A stretch of DNA of 64,000 nucleotides, taken from the NCBI RefSeq assembly GCF_000002425.4, contig NC_037275.1, positions 12,693,715-12,757,714 of the forward strand. The letters run 5' to 3'. The notes beneath the pieces were generated by a model, which saw only the letters and a list, made by a program, of their open reading frames with translations, had not been told where the DNA came from and made no database searches. Source of the stretch: Physcomitrium patens. Taxonomy: Eukaryota; Streptophyta; Bryopsida; Funariales; Funariaceae. The translations under genes were made by a program, and so were the position numbers. This document shows, piece by piece, positions 51,350-63,776 of this stretch (position 1 is its first letter; each line of letters begins with the position of its first letter).

Positions 51350-51738
51350 AGTCAAGGACAAGAACTCGATGAAAAAACAATCTAGATAAGTGAGCCTTCA
51401 CTCAAAGAAAGGTAACAAAATATAAATAAATAAGTATGTATATTGAAAGAGAAACTAGAATGGCTATTGCCATAAGACAAGAAAACTAGAGACCCTTGAA
51501 ACTAGACTAGAAGCAAGAAAGGAGTTGATAAGAGTGAAGAAGGCTTCACTCTTGTCTCTATATATATTATCTAACTAGAGGCTACATGGCGACATTCTAT
51601 AGGACCTCCAATATGTGTTGACTTTGTAAGACACATGCCTTGACTTACAAGGAAAGTTTTTCTACATGTAGGCCACATAGTTAGCTTGATCTTCAAGCTA
51701 ACAACATGTGTGGCACATGGCCAACTTGTTGACCACGT
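51350..51738 (-). repeat. Gypsy-A-type LTR fragment, interrupted by Gypsy-B2
   Basis: In reverse orientation it matches the Gypsy-A LTR from its 3' end to the AACGTGGTCAACAAG block, with the best match from about 51450. It stops abruptly at 51738, where the Gypsy-B2 LTR starts. The rest of this LTR should lie beyond the window. The left end is diverged and approximate. Confidence 0.75.
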
Positions 51739-52997
51739 TGACGTGTTGTAACACGAGTATACCATGAAAATATAAAGAAAGGGGACTTTTATTAATGTTC
51801 AGTTACCTCGAATATTGGGAGCAACGACCAACTCCAGTGCAAATACTGAGTGGTCAGGTTCAGTCACCACGTTACAGTCAGCCGGGGCATACTGAAATGC
51901 TCCGTTCGATTCCAATAACGGGAGTCAGCAGGAAGGGAAAGGACCAATTCACACGACGGGTGAGCCTAGTTCGAAGAGCCAATTGGATCCAATTTTAAGA
52001 ATCTAATCCGGATCCTCTTATCCAATATGAGACCTGAATTGGTCGGGCAATCCAATGCAGTCTAGTTATGGGAAAATCTAGGTCTTACTACGGGCCTCAG
52101 CCAATCTAACACGAAGGACCAATTTGATCCAATTATGGGGACATCCGGGTCTTACTACTGGACTCTTAGCCAATATGAGACCTGAATTGGTCGGGCGACT
52201 CAATGCGGACCCGAGTACGGGGTTTCGATTCTGTTTTAGGTTGTCCTATTCTTTGTGCCATTTCAGGAAACATTATTTTTGGTAAAAAGATCTCTTAAAG
52301 GTAAAAATGGGGGAGAAAGCTCTGACGACGAGAGCCAATTTCGGATCCAAGCTCTGACGGTGGGAGCCAATTTCGGATCCAAGACGGAAGATTGAAGAAA
52401 TTCAGAGGATAAGGTTAGGAGGAGAATAAGTTTTGGAGAGTTTTTTTTTGAAGAAGAGGAGAGCTAGCTTCATGCTTCGGGCGGGGAAAGAAGACAGAGA
52501 ATTGGATTTTTTTTCTTCATAGGGTTTTGGGAAGACTGAGGCAATCGTTGCTGAAGTCAGTGTTGTAATGGTGAATCGGGATTTTTAATGAAGTGGGTTT
52601 GATTACTCTTGACTGTTTTATGAAATCGAGTTATGTCTGTGATGAAGAGTTAAAAGGGTGTCTATAGGATTGAGTATGCGAAGTGAATGAAATTTATTGG
52701 GTTAATCTAATGAGATAGTCAGTGGATACAAGATCGTGAGTATAAAGCGGTGTCAAAGATTAGCAGTTTGGGTTGTTCGGGGTTCTCTGTAACCTCTAAA
52801 GACCTACTGGCCGGGACAAAAAGGACTTCGGCGAGTAGTCAAAGGGCATCCGTATAGATTTACGGTGTATTCTTGTAGTCGTTTATATTCCAACAGTCAA
52901 AAACTGATAGACTGCTTAACTATTGGCGAATCTCCATACTACCTTCTACAGCCAGACGTCCGGCGCGTTCTCGAGCAGGAAAGCACGTAATATGACA
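51739..52997 (+). repeat. Gypsy-B2 5' LTR
   Basis: 1259 bp from TGACGTGTTGTAACACGAG to AATATGACA, aligning with the reverse complement of the B1 and B3 LTRs. It is clearly more diverged than those, with several small indels in the 52000-52500 region. Confidence 0.87.
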
Positions 52998-53001
52998 AAA
53001 G

Positions 53002-53019
53002 TGGTGAATCCGACGTGAA
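53002..53019 (+). other. Gypsy-B2 primer-binding site
   Basis: TGGTGAATCCGACGTGAA lies 4 nt after the 5' LTR. It differs from the B1/B3 site by one C-to-T change. Confidence 0.65.
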
Positions 53020-53067
53020 AGCTAAATGTGGAAGGTATTGGACTTCGGTTGATTTTATCTTTATTTT

Positions 53068-55250
53068 ATGGAAAACGAAAATAAAAATTTTAAAGGATTT
53101 TTGGGAGAAGTTTCTGGTGGGGATTCTTCTAAAGGACAAGGTATGCATATAGATCTGTCTATTGCTAGTATGTTTCAAGCCTTCTCATTATCAATGCAGC
53201 AACAACAAAGCAATGATCGAAAGGAAGCTTTGGCAACCAAAGCATTGCAAGCAGTGGTCAATAAAATTGATCAATTTGATGGAAGGAATATTTCAAGGTA
53301 TTTAAGATGTTATGTTCGTGAAATGGAATTAAATCGGGTTTCTGAGAAGAAAATGGTTGAACTATTTGGACTTGCCACGATACCGGAGATAAGAGACCAC
53401 ATTACATCGATTACGGATCGTTATGGAAATTCATGGGAGGTTTTTTCACATGCATTGAAAGACTAATATTTCTTGGAAGATGCTGATCGCGTTACTAAGA
53501 AGCTATTTTTGGAATGGATTGAACAGCCCAATAAGAATTTGCAAGCAACAGAGCTACTAAGGGAATTTGAGAGGCAGTACTCTCAATTGTCGAAGGTAGA
53601 AAAATTGACATTGGAGCCGAACAAAGTTGATCTATTTCTTCAAGCTGCTGATGGAGAATTGCAAGGGAAATTAGAACTCCTTCTTGAAGATAAAGAAGAA
53701 GATGAAGGATTGACAATGAAGTGGAAGAACATTGAAGATGCGGTGGGGTTGCTTACAAAAAGAGAAAGGAGGAAGGATAGGAGCAATATTCCAAAAACAG
53801 TACAAGCACCCAAAGCTCCAGTACGTACAATACCACCAACAATGCCTACAGTTCAACCTTCGACATCCTTATCAAAGAAAGCAGATATGGGAATAGAAGA
53901 AATTATACGAGGAATGCGAGATCTTCAAATCAAATTGGCAAGACTTGAAGAGAATACTTCTATAAATAATTCGAAGAATGTTTCAAAACAAGGATATGTA
54001 CAAAGATGCATTTGGTGTGATGATGCTTCACACACTAGAAAAGATTGCAATGAATTTAATAATATGATACGGCAGGGAATTATTTGCTGGAAAGATGGAA
54101 AGATAGCATTGAAAAATAGAGAGGATCTTCTTCAAACCAATTTTGGCAAAGGAGGAATGAGAGCATTGGTTCAAGATTACCTAAAAGAGCATGAAACAGC
54201 AGCACGAGAAAGTGCAAGTTATGGTGCTAGAGTAGATGATGAAATTGGTGGAAGTACGGAAACTAGTGAGTTTTGGGCTTCTGCCGTTTCTACAATGCAA
54301 GAAGGGAAATTTCCTTGAGAAGCGTTATTGAGAACTGCAGCTATAATACGAGGAAGAACAGGTTGGGAGGATCCTGTTGAGTCTCTTTCAGTTCATGCAT
54401 ATATTGCTAAGAGCCAACATGAAGCTTTGATGGAAGAAAAAAGACGAGGAAATTTTGATGATACGAGAGAAGGAAATTCTTTTAAGAGGCAAACTCGAGG
54501 AGACAAGGCTCAGGAGGCAGCTTCACAAGAATTGCCTGTAAAGGGTACCTCAACATCATTAGAAGAAAAAATAAGGGAGACAAAAGATAAGGGCAAATCA
54601 ATTGCTTATAAGCTACTTTCTGACATTGAAGCGGCAACAAATTTAAAAGGGGTGTTGAAAGAACGTATATTAAACGTTAAGGTGGAATTCACATTGAAAG
54701 AAGTCTTGGAAATTGCAAAGAAGGAGTTTCATGATGTTATCATTGACAGCATTAAGTGAAAGAGGTAATTAATGGGCAAAACTGGAATGAGTCATGTTAT
54801 TGATGCAAGAATATATAAAGATGAAGAAGAGGTTGATATTGGTTACAAGCAACCAACAAATGAAAAGAATGGGTATAATCAACGAGTACGTTTCGGAGAT
54901 TCTAGTGACAAGGAAATGGAAACTTTGAGCCATTATACTCGAAAGCATTGGGCAAGGGCAACTACTGAGGTATTAGTGAAAGTAGGAGATATAGCAGAAC
55001 CAATAGTTGCTTTAGTCGACCATGGTTCTGAAAATAAATCTCATGTCTAAAGATCTTTATAAGAAGCAAAAATGGCCAATTGATATGGAACATGGATGGG
55101 CAATTCAAGCAGCTAATAACACACGGGGCGAATTATATGGAGCTTGTCCAGATGTCAAAATTCGGATTGGGGATGTTGGGACGGAGCAACATTTCTTTAT
55201 TCAAGATACAATGTCTTATCCGTTGATTTTAGGACAACCTTATATCACGG
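53068..55250 (+). pseudogene. Gypsy-B2 gag and first part of protease
   Basis: ATG 53068 starts MENENKNF. The frame is broken by TAA at 53464 (ALKD-stop-YFLEDAD) and TGA at 54316 (FP-stop-EALL). The pair TGA 54757 and TAA 54766 sits at the gag-protease junction. The zinc knuckle (CIWCDDASHTRKDC) near 54008 is intact. The protease box reads VDHGSE and then loses frame near 55030. The reading ends at LILGQPYIT, where Gypsy-B3 is inserted. Confidence 0.82.
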
Positions 55251-56521
55251 TGTCGTATTACGTGCTTTCCTGCTCGAGAACGCGTCGGGCGTCTGGTTGT
55301 AGAAGGTAGTATGGAGATTCACCGATAGTCAAGCAATCTATCAATTTTTGACTGCTCGAATATAAACGACTGCAACAATGTACCGTAAATCTATATGGAT
55401 GCTCTTCGACTGCTTGTCGAAGTCTTTTTTTTGTCCCAGCCGATAGGTCTCTAGACGTTACAGAGAACCCCGAACAACCCAAACTGTTAATCTTCAATAC
55501 CCCTTTGTACTTACGATCTTGTATCCACTGACTGTCCTGTTAGATTAATCCAATAAATTTCATTCACTCCACATACTCAATCCTATAGACACCCCTTTAA
55601 TCCTTCAATCACAGACGTAACTCGATTTTACAAAACAGTCAAGAGTATTCAAACCCACTTCATTTAAAAATCCCGATTCACCATTACAACACTGACTTCA
55701 GCAGCGATTGCCTCAGTCTTCCCAAAACTCTATGAAGAAGAAAAATCCAAATTCTATGTCTTTCCTTCCCCGACCCGAAGCATGAAGCTCCTCTCTCTAA
55801 TTCCCTTGATCTTCAAAAAACCTCCAATGAAACCGAACTGGTAACCTTGCAAAAGCTTGAAAACTCGCTCTCCCCCGATTCCCCCGAAAGAAAAAAACCT
55901 CCCCCCCTCAAAACTATATCCCCCCTAACCTTATCCTCTGAATTTCTTCAATCTTCCGTCTTAGATCCGGAATTGGCTCCCACCTCAAGCTTGGATCCGA
56001 AATTGGCTCTCGCCGTCAAGCTTTCTCCTCCGTTTTTACCTTTAAGAAATCTATTTACCGAAAACAACGTTCCCTGAAACGGCACAGAGAACAGGACAGC
56101 CTGAAACAGAATCGAACCCCGTAATCGGGACCACATTGAGTCGCCCGACCAATTCAGGTCGTATATTGGAAAAGATGCCCGTAGTAACCTGGATGTTCCC
56201 GTAATTAGACTGCATTGGGTTGACCGGCCAATTCAGGTCTCATATTGGATAAGAGGACCCGGATTGGATTATCGAAATTGGATCCAATTGGCTCCTCGAA
56301 CCCGTCGTGTGAATTGGTCCTTCTCTTCCTGCTGACTCTCGTTATTGGAATCGAACGGAGCATTTCAGTATGCCCCAGCTGACTGTAACGGAGTGACTGA
56401 ACCTGACCACTCAGTATTTGTACTGGAGTTGGTCGATGCTCCCAATATTCGAGGTAACTGAATATTAATAAAATTCCCCTTTCTTTTTATTTTCACTGTA
56501 TACTCGTGTTACAACACGACA
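55251..56521 (-). repeat. Gypsy-B3 3' LTR
   Basis: 1271 bp, TGTCGTATTACG...CACGACA as read on the + strand. The adjacent internal side (56522 on) is a pyrimidine tract on +, that is a polypurine tract on the sense strand. Scattered substitutions separate it from its partner at 62503. Confidence 0.92.
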
Positions 56522-56582
56522 TCCCCCCCTCTGAACTTGTGCATCCTCCGGTATGCACCAATTTACCCAATTGCGGTTTGAT

Positions 56583-59500
56583 TCAGAATATATCCCCTAC
56601 GTCTTTGTCCAGTTCATCTTCGTCACCTTCATTATCCATATCACTTTCATCTTCTTGCTGCGGAATCTCTGTACCTTCATTAAGGTCTTCCATATTCATC
56701 TCTGCATGTCTTCGTTTAAATATTTTTACTCGCTTCCCTACAATTGGTATTTTCAATTTTGTACCATCTAACTCCCGTAATGAGAAAGTCGCATTATCAT
56801 GAACAGTTGTTACCACATATGGTCTAAACCAACATTTTGAACATTTCCACAAAGTACTATGTTGATTATCCAGACTATTGTCATAAACAAGTACCTAGTC
56901 ACCTTCCTTGATTGCTTTTGGTCTCAATCGATGTTGCTTATCGAATTGCGCCTTGTTTTGTAACCTTGCTCTTTTTAACCTTTCCAATGCTATCTGGACA
57001 TCTTTCGTTCTTTGCTCCAATTGTCGAATCCTAATAGCCAGAAGTTCTTCTCTTGTCAATCCATCTTCCCATGGTAGCATACTCCAAATAAGTACCTTTT
57101 CTTCAATCGGCATAATTGGTTTTTGACCTGTCATAAGTTCTACTGGCATATATCCTGTCACCGAACTATGTGTTGTTCGATCAGCCCATAATGTAAATGA
57201 CAAAAGCCGTGGCCACTCTTTAACCTTCCCATTAGAAGCTTTAACCAATGCTTTCACAATCGGCGGGTGACCGCGTTCGCTTTTCCCATTCCCTTCCGGA
57301 TTATAAGCAGTAGTCAGTGATAGTTTAACTCCACATTTTTCAAAGAAATTACGAGCTTCTTGTGCATTTAATTCTCCACGATCTGCAGTGATTTTTCCTA
57401 TGCACCCGTAACGGCAAATGATATCTTCAAGCAAAAACCTACAAATCCCCTCTATAGATTTTGTCCTCAATGCTCTTCCTTCTACTTGATTTGATAAATC
57501 TTCACGAGCTAAAACTAAATATCTCATCTGCCATAACCCAACCGGCATAATAATCAAATCAACAACCCATTTAAAATGAATAGCCAGAGGATATGTAGGA
57601 TGAAGACCATCTCGATGTCGGATATTAGAATACGATTGACAGATTTCACATGACTCTACAATTGAGAGCACATCTTGATACATATTTTTCGACCAATATC
57701 GTTCCTTGAGTTTAGCAACAGTAGCCCAGATTCCTCTATGCCCTGCCCATAAACTATCATGAAACTCCTTTAATAATTTTAGTTTTTCTTCCCTTTTGCC
57801 TATCACTCGTTGTGGCATCCTAATTCCTTTCTTCGGTCTCTTCCATAAGAATCCATCTCGAAGTAAAAATCCATATGCTTTTTTTCTTATTTGTTTGAAT
57901 TTTTTTGTAGACCAATTTCCCTGCTTAGACAAGGTATTCAAATAATGACCAATATCCAATAATTCTCCTTCATAAGATTCTTCAAGAAATAGCTTGTCTT
58001 CTCTGTTGAGATTTGATATTGAATAGAATTTCAATCCGACATCATCAATGTCTTCAACCATTTCGTCCTCCCTCTAGTATCTTGCTCGAGATAGTATGTC
58101 TGCTACTAAATTGTCCTTTCCAGTGATATGCTTAAATTCTGGATTTAGTGACTTAATATAAGCAATCCATCTCAACATTACAATATCTGGCGTTGAACAG
58201 TTAATAATCATTCCAAGCAATGGCAAGCAATCTTTTTCAATTACTACTACTGCCCCAATCAAATAGTCCTTTTCAGCTTTCATAGCCGAAACGACTCCCC
58301 AAAGTTCTCTTTTGACTTGCGAATATGCACGCTGACGAATACTTAAAACTTTAGCCCCAAATCGAACTGCAAATCTACTCCCATTTGAATCATCTTGATC
58401 CACCGTCCATCCAACGGCAATTGGACTAGCGTCTACAGTAAGAATCACTGGTCTATTGCACTTATAATCAACCTTCCTCAATATTGGAGGTGACATCAAT
58501 AATTTCTTCAATCTTTGCATTGCCTGAATATGCCTTTCTTTCCATTCAAATCGGTAACCCTTGCGTAACAGTTCATATAATGGATCCGCTATGTGAGCAA
58601 AATGAGGGATCTAGATTCGATAAAATACACATGCACCCAAAAACCTGCGAACCTCTGTTAAAGAACCACAATCCTCTTTCATCCTTCCAATTGCATCAAC
58701 TTTAGTCGGATCTGGTTTTCTTCCGTAAGATCCGCATAAATGTCCAATAATTACAACCTCTCGCACTCCAAATACGGACTTCGTACCCGATAATGTAAGA
58801 TGAACTTTTCCAAGCCGAGTTAAAATCTTTTCACAATCTTGTATATGATCAACAACATATCTGCGACACTCCCTCGTATCTAAAGTTTCATCCTTGTCTC
58901 CTTCTTTGCACCCTTTTATAGGAACATCATCCAAAAAAGACATAGTCTTTTCCGAAATAAAATCTCTCAATACCTTATTCATCCCATTCATCATATGCGC
59001 AACTGAGTTGGTCGCGCCTTGAAGAAGAGTGCACATTTTAACCAATCCAAGTGGTGTTCTCATCGTTGTCATATCTCTACTTCCTTCGGCAAGTTGAAAT
59101 TGATCATAACCTGAATACAAATCATCCATTGAATAGATCGCCCTTCCAGCAAACGCCTTAGCAAATTCATCCACAATAGGTCCAATTCCTGCATTCTTGA
59201 CAGTTACAGCATTCACCGGCTGCATATCTTGAATAAACCGTAGTGACCCATTCTTCTTAGGTACCGTAAACCATCGACTAGAATACGGCGCAAATGAAGG
59301 TTCTAATATTTTCATCTTTATCTTTTCTTTCAATAGTTCTACCAATTTAGGTAAATGTGCCCTCTGTACTGGAATCGGTCTTAGATTCCAAGGTACATGC
59401 GGTACAGTGAAGATAACCATAGGTGTTATAATATTTGGATCCACACACCCAATTTCATGAGATTCGAAGGCAAACGATCTACCTTGTTTAGCCAACATCT

Positions 59501-60074
59501 TTTTGAAGCAAGTAATTTCCTCCGGCAATAAAGAACCATCAGAACCAATCTTGAATTCTTCAAAAGTCTCTTTAGTAAACTGATGTCCAATACTCATTGG
59601 ATCTCTTAAACTTGCTTCTTTTGATGCTTCTCCCATTTGTTCTTTAGAATCCTCTGGTAATGGTCCGGCAACAGGCTTTACCTTCTTATCTGCTGTTTTA
59701 TATCTCGTCTCTACTGTGACTTCTGGTGCTTGAAAAGATTCAAGCATGGTATAAACCTCTCTTGAATGAATCTCAACAATCTTATCATTATCCCCTAATC
59801 CAATAGATGCAATCAATTCCAATGAATCTTACAACCCATTTTCCTCATCAACACCGAAAATCCTCTCATCATCTTGCAATGTACCTATCTTGCATAACTG
59901 TCCTTCAATATCATATAATCTTTTTCTTTCTTTTCTTTTAAAATCATCAACTTTCTTATACATAATATTTCCATTCTCCAATATACCTATAAAACTCGCA
60001 TCAAAGGCACCTTCATCTCGCGAGAGTACCTCCTCTTTTGTACCTCCATAATCTCGCTTTACAGTGGTACCTCC
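56583..60074 (-). pseudogene. Gypsy-B3 pol: reverse transcriptase, RNase H, integrase
   Basis: In the -1 frame relative to gag-protease. RT at 59822-58611 (WFTVPKKNGSLRF, IYSMDDLYSGYDQFQLA, FLDDVPIKG), RNase H at 58520-58074 (LTVDASPIAVGW), integrase at 58061-56895 (CEICQ, ITADRGEL, EGNGKSERGH), then a GPY-like module reading WFRPYVV and the tail DVGDIF. Stops: TAA near 59830, TAG at 58611-58613 (the same Trp codon as in B1), TAG near 58071 (SRARY-stop-RED) and one near 56892. No indels are apparent, so the decay is by point mutation only. Confidence 0.85.
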
Positions 60075-60727
60075 CTAAAATCCTTAAATCCTTCAACAAT
60101 CTTTGGCAATGGTTTCTCCCTCAACCTATCTCGATTCTGTTCATGGTTAGGAGGTACTGTTAGAAATTGTACAGCTTTCCTCCCATCTTCGCTCCGTACC
60201 CTTGCATAAGCAGAACCATCGTCAAGTACCTTTGTTTCCATCCGTGTTGCCGTGATATAAGGTTGTCCTAAAATCAACGGATAAGACATTGTATCTTGAA
60301 TAAAGGAATGTTGCTCCATCCCAACATCCCCAATCCGAATTTTGACATCTGGACAAGCTTCATATAATTTGCCTCATGTGTTATTAGTTGCTTGAATTGC
60401 CCATCTTTGTTCCATATCAATTGGCCATTTTTGCTTCTTATAAAGATCTTTAGACATGAGATTTATTTTAGAACCATGGTCCACCAAGGCAACTATTGGT
60501 TCTTCTATATCTCCTACCTTCACCAATACCTCAGTAGTTGCCCTTACCCAATGCTTTCGAGTATAATGGCTCAAAGTTTCCATTTCCTTGTCACTAGAAT
60601 CTCCGAAACGTACTCGTTGATTATACCCATTCTTTTCATTTGTTGGTTGCTTGTAACCAATATCAACCTCTTCTTCATCTCTATATATTCTTGCATCAAT
60701 AACATGACTCATTCCAGTTTTGCCCAT
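60059..60727 (-). pseudogene. Gypsy-B3 protease
   Basis: Begins just after the TGA/TAA pair, with an ATG 3 nt after the TAA (MGKTGMSHVIDARI). Carries LVDHGSKINLMS (His in the active-site triad) and LILGQPYITATR. A TGA near 60373 (NNT-stop-GK) interrupts it. It ends EVPL-TAA, the stop shared by all copies. Confidence 0.8.
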
Positions 60728-60739
60728 TAATTACCTCTT

Positions 60740-62431
60740 TCACTTAATGCTGTCAATGATAACATCATGAAACTCCTTCTTTGCAATTTCCAAGACTTCT
60801 TTCAATGTGAATTCCACCTTAACGTTTAATATACGTTCTTCCAACACCCCTTTCAAATTTGTTGCCGCTTCAATGTCAGAAAGTAGCTTATAAGCAATTG
60901 ATTTGCCCTTATCTTTTGTCCCCCTTATTTTTTCTTCTAATGATGTTGAGGTACCCTTTACAGGCAATTCTTGTGAAGCTGCCTCCCGAGCCTTGTCTCC
61001 TCGAGTTTGCCTCTTAAAAGAATTTCCTTCTCTAGTATCATCAAAATTTCCTCGTCTTTTTTCTTCCATCAAAGCTTCATGTTGGCTCTTAGCAATATAT
61101 GCATGAACTGAAAGAGACTCAACAGGATCCTCCCAACCTGTTCTTCCTCGTATTGTAGCTGCAGTTCTCAATAACGCTTCTCGAGGTAATTTCCCTTCTT
61201 GCATTGTAGAAACGGCAGAAGCCCAAAACTCACTAGTTTTCGTACTTCCACCAATTTCATCATCTACTCTAGCACCATAACTTGCACTTTCTTGTACTAC
61301 TGTTTCATGCTTTTTTAAGTAATCTTGAATCAATGCTCTCATTCCTCCCTTGCCAAAATTGGTTTGAAGAAGATCCTCCCTATCTTTCAATGCTATCTTC
61401 CCATCTTTCCAGCAAATAATTCCCTGCCGTATCATATTATTAAATTCATTGCAATCTTTTCTAGTGTGTGAAGCATCATCACACCAAATGCATCTTTGTA
61501 CATATCCTTGTTTTGAAACATTCTTCGAATTATTTATAGAAGTATTCTCTTCAAGTCTTGTCAATTTGATTTGAAGATCTCGCATTCCTCGTATAATTTC
61601 TTCCATACCCATATCTGCTTTCTTTGACAAGGATGTCGAAGGTTGAACTTTAGGCATTGTCGGTGGTGTTGTACGTACTGGAGCTTTGGGTGCTTGTACT
61701 GTTTTTGGAATATTGCTCCTATCCTTCCTCCTTTCTTTTTTTGTAAGCAACCCCACCGCATCTTCAACGTTCTTCCACTTCGTTGTCAATCCTTCATCTT
61801 CTTCTTTGTCTTCAAGAAGGGGTTCTAATTTCTCTTGCAATTCTCCATTAGCAGCTTGAAGAAATAGATCAACTTTGTTCGGCTCCAATGTCAATTTTTC
61901 TACCTTCGATAATTGAGAGTACTGCCTCTCAAATTCCCTTAGTAGCTCTGTTGCTTGCAAATTCTTATTGGGCCATTCAATCCATCCCAGAAACAGCTTC
62001 TTAGTAACGCGATCAGCATCTTCCAAGAAATATTCGTCTTTCAATGCATGTGAAAAATCCTCCCATGAATTCCCACAACGATCCGTAATCGATGTAATGT
62101 GGTTCCTTATCTTCGGTATCGTGGCAAGTCCAAATAGTGCAACCATTTTCTTCTCAGAAACTTGATTTAATTCCATTTCACGAACATAACATCTTAAATA
62201 CCTTGAAATATTCCTCCCATCAAATTGATCAATTTTATTGACCACTGCTTGCAATGCTTTGGTTGCCAAAGCTTCCTTTCGATCATTGCTTTGGTGTTGC
62301 TGCATTGACAATGAGAAGGCTTGAAACAAACTAGCAATAGACGGATCCATGTGCATACCTTGTCCTTTAGAAGACTCCCCACCAGAAACTTCTCCCAAAA
62401 ATCCTTCAAAATTTTTATTTTCGTTTTCCAT
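60740..62431 (-). CDS. Gypsy-B3 gag, open reading frame
   Basis: 563 codons from ATG 62431 (MENENKNFEGFLGEV) to a TGA at the gag-protease junction. The N-terminal half is helical and capsid-like (YFLEDADRVTKKLFLGWIEW, LLREFERQYSQLSK). A zinc knuckle CIWCDDASHTRKDC binds nucleic acid. A lysine/glutamate-rich linker follows, ending VIIDSIK. It would form the particle shell and package element RNA. It is the only long intact frame among the three Gypsy-B copies, so it might still be expressed. In B1 the frame continues into protease at this point. Confidence 0.8.
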   Translation of the reverse strand: MENENKNFEGFLGEVSGGESSKGQGMHMDPSIASLFQAFSLSMQQHQSNDRKEALATKALQAVVNKIDQFDGRNISRYLRCYVREMELNQVSEKKMVALFGLATIPKIRNHITSITDRCGNSWEDFSHALKDEYFLEDADRVTKKLFLGWIEWPNKNLQATELLREFERQYSQLSKVEKLTLEPNKVDLFLQAANGELQEKLEPLLEDKEEDEGLTTKWKNVEDAVGLLTKKERRKDRSNIPKTVQAPKAPVRTTPPTMPKVQPSTSLSKKADMGMEEIIRGMRDLQIKLTRLEENTSINNSKNVSKQGYVQRCIWCDDASHTRKDCNEFNNMIRQGIICWKDGKIALKDREDLLQTNFGKGGMRALIQDYLKKHETVVQESASYGARVDDEIGGSTKTSEFWASAVSTMQEGKLPREALLRTAATIRGRTGWEDPVESLSVHAYIAKSQHEALMEEKRRGNFDDTREGNSFKRQTRGDKAREAASQELPVKGTSTSLEEKIRGTKDKGKSIAYKLLSDIEAATNLKGVLEERILNVKVEFTLKEVLEIAKKEFHDVIIDSIK

Positions 62432-62502
62432 AAAAATAAAGATAAAATCAACCGAAATCCAATACCTTCTACCTCAAGCTTTCACGTCGGGTTCACCACT
62501 TA

Positions 62503-63772
62503 TGTCGTATTACGTGCTTTCCTGCTCGAGAACGCGCCGGACGTCTGGCTGTAGAAGGTAGTATGGAGATTCGCCGATAGTCAAGCAGTCTATCAGTTTT
62601 TGACTGCTGGAATATAAACGACTGCAACAATGTACCGTAAATCTATACGGATGCTCTTTGACTGCTGTCGAAGTCTTTTTTTTATCCCAGCCGATAGGTT
62701 TCTAGACGTTACAGAGAACCCCGAACAACCCAAACTGTTAATCTTCAATACCCCTTTGTACTTACGATCTTGTATCCACTGACTATCCTGTTAGATTAAC
62801 CCAATAAATTTCATTCACTCCGCATACTCAATCCTATAGACACCCCTTTAATCCTTCAATCACAGACGTAACTCGATTTTACAAAACAGTCAAGAGTATT
62901 CAAACCCACTTCATTTAAAAATCCCGATTCTCCATTACAACACTGACTTCAGCAGCGATTGCCTCAGTCTTCCCAAAACTCTATGAAGAAGAAAAATCCA
63001 AATTCTATGTCTTTCCTTCCCCGACCCGAAGCATGAAGCTCCTCTCTCTAATTCCCTTGATCTTCAAAAACCTCCAATGAAAACCGAATTGGTAACCTTG
63101 GAAAAGCTTGAAAACTCGCTCCCCCCCGATTCCCCCGAAAGAAAAAAACCTCCCCCCCTCAAAACTATATCCCCCCTAACCTTATCCTCTGAATTTCTTC
63201 AATCTTCCGTCTTAGATCCGGAATTGGCTCCCACCTCAAGCTTGGATCCGAAATTGGCTCTCGCCGTCAAGCTTTCTCCTCCGTTTTTACCTTTAAGAAA
63301 TCCATTTATCGAAAACAACGTTCCCTGAAACGGCACAGAGAACAGGACAGCCTGAAACAGAATGGAACCCCGTAATCGGGACCACATTGAGTCGCCCGAC
63401 CAATTCAGGTCCTATATTGGAAAAGATGCCCGTAGTAACCTGGATGTTCACGTAATTAGACTGCATTGGGTTGACCGGCCAATTCAGGTCTCATATTGGA
63501 TAAGAGGACCCGGATTGGATTATCGAAATTGGATCCAATTGGCTCCTCGAACCCGTCGTGTGAATTGGTCCTTCTCTTCCTGCTGACTCCCGTTATTCGA
63601 ATCGAACAGAGCATTTCAGTATGCCCCGGCTGACTGTAACGGAGTGACTGAACCTGACCACTCAGTATTTGTACTGGAGTTGGTCGATGCTCCCAATATT
63701 CGAGGTAACTGAATATTAATAAAATTCTCCTTTCTTTTTATTTTCACTGTATAATCGTGTTAGAACACGACA
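62503..63772 (-). repeat. Gypsy-B3 5' LTR
   Basis: 1270 bp. The primer-binding site TGGTGAACCCGACGTGAA is at 62481-62498 on the - strand, 4 nt inside the LTR. The terminal palindrome has one change here (TCGTGTTAGAACACGA). Confidence 0.92.
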
Positions 63773-63776
63773 ACGA

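Larger units (their letters stand above)
55251..63772 (-). mobile_element. Gypsy-B3: full-length LTR retrotransposon nested in Gypsy-B2
   Basis: 8522 bp on the - strand with LTRs of 1271 and 1270 bp. Flanks are ACGG (55247-55250) and ACGA (63773-63776), a 4-bp target duplication with one later change; the uninterrupted site in B1 and B3 themselves reads TATATCACGGCAACACGG. The coding order is the same as B1. Compared with B1, each LTR lacks 63 bp. Gag is fully open, but protease and pol contain stops. Confidence 0.93.
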
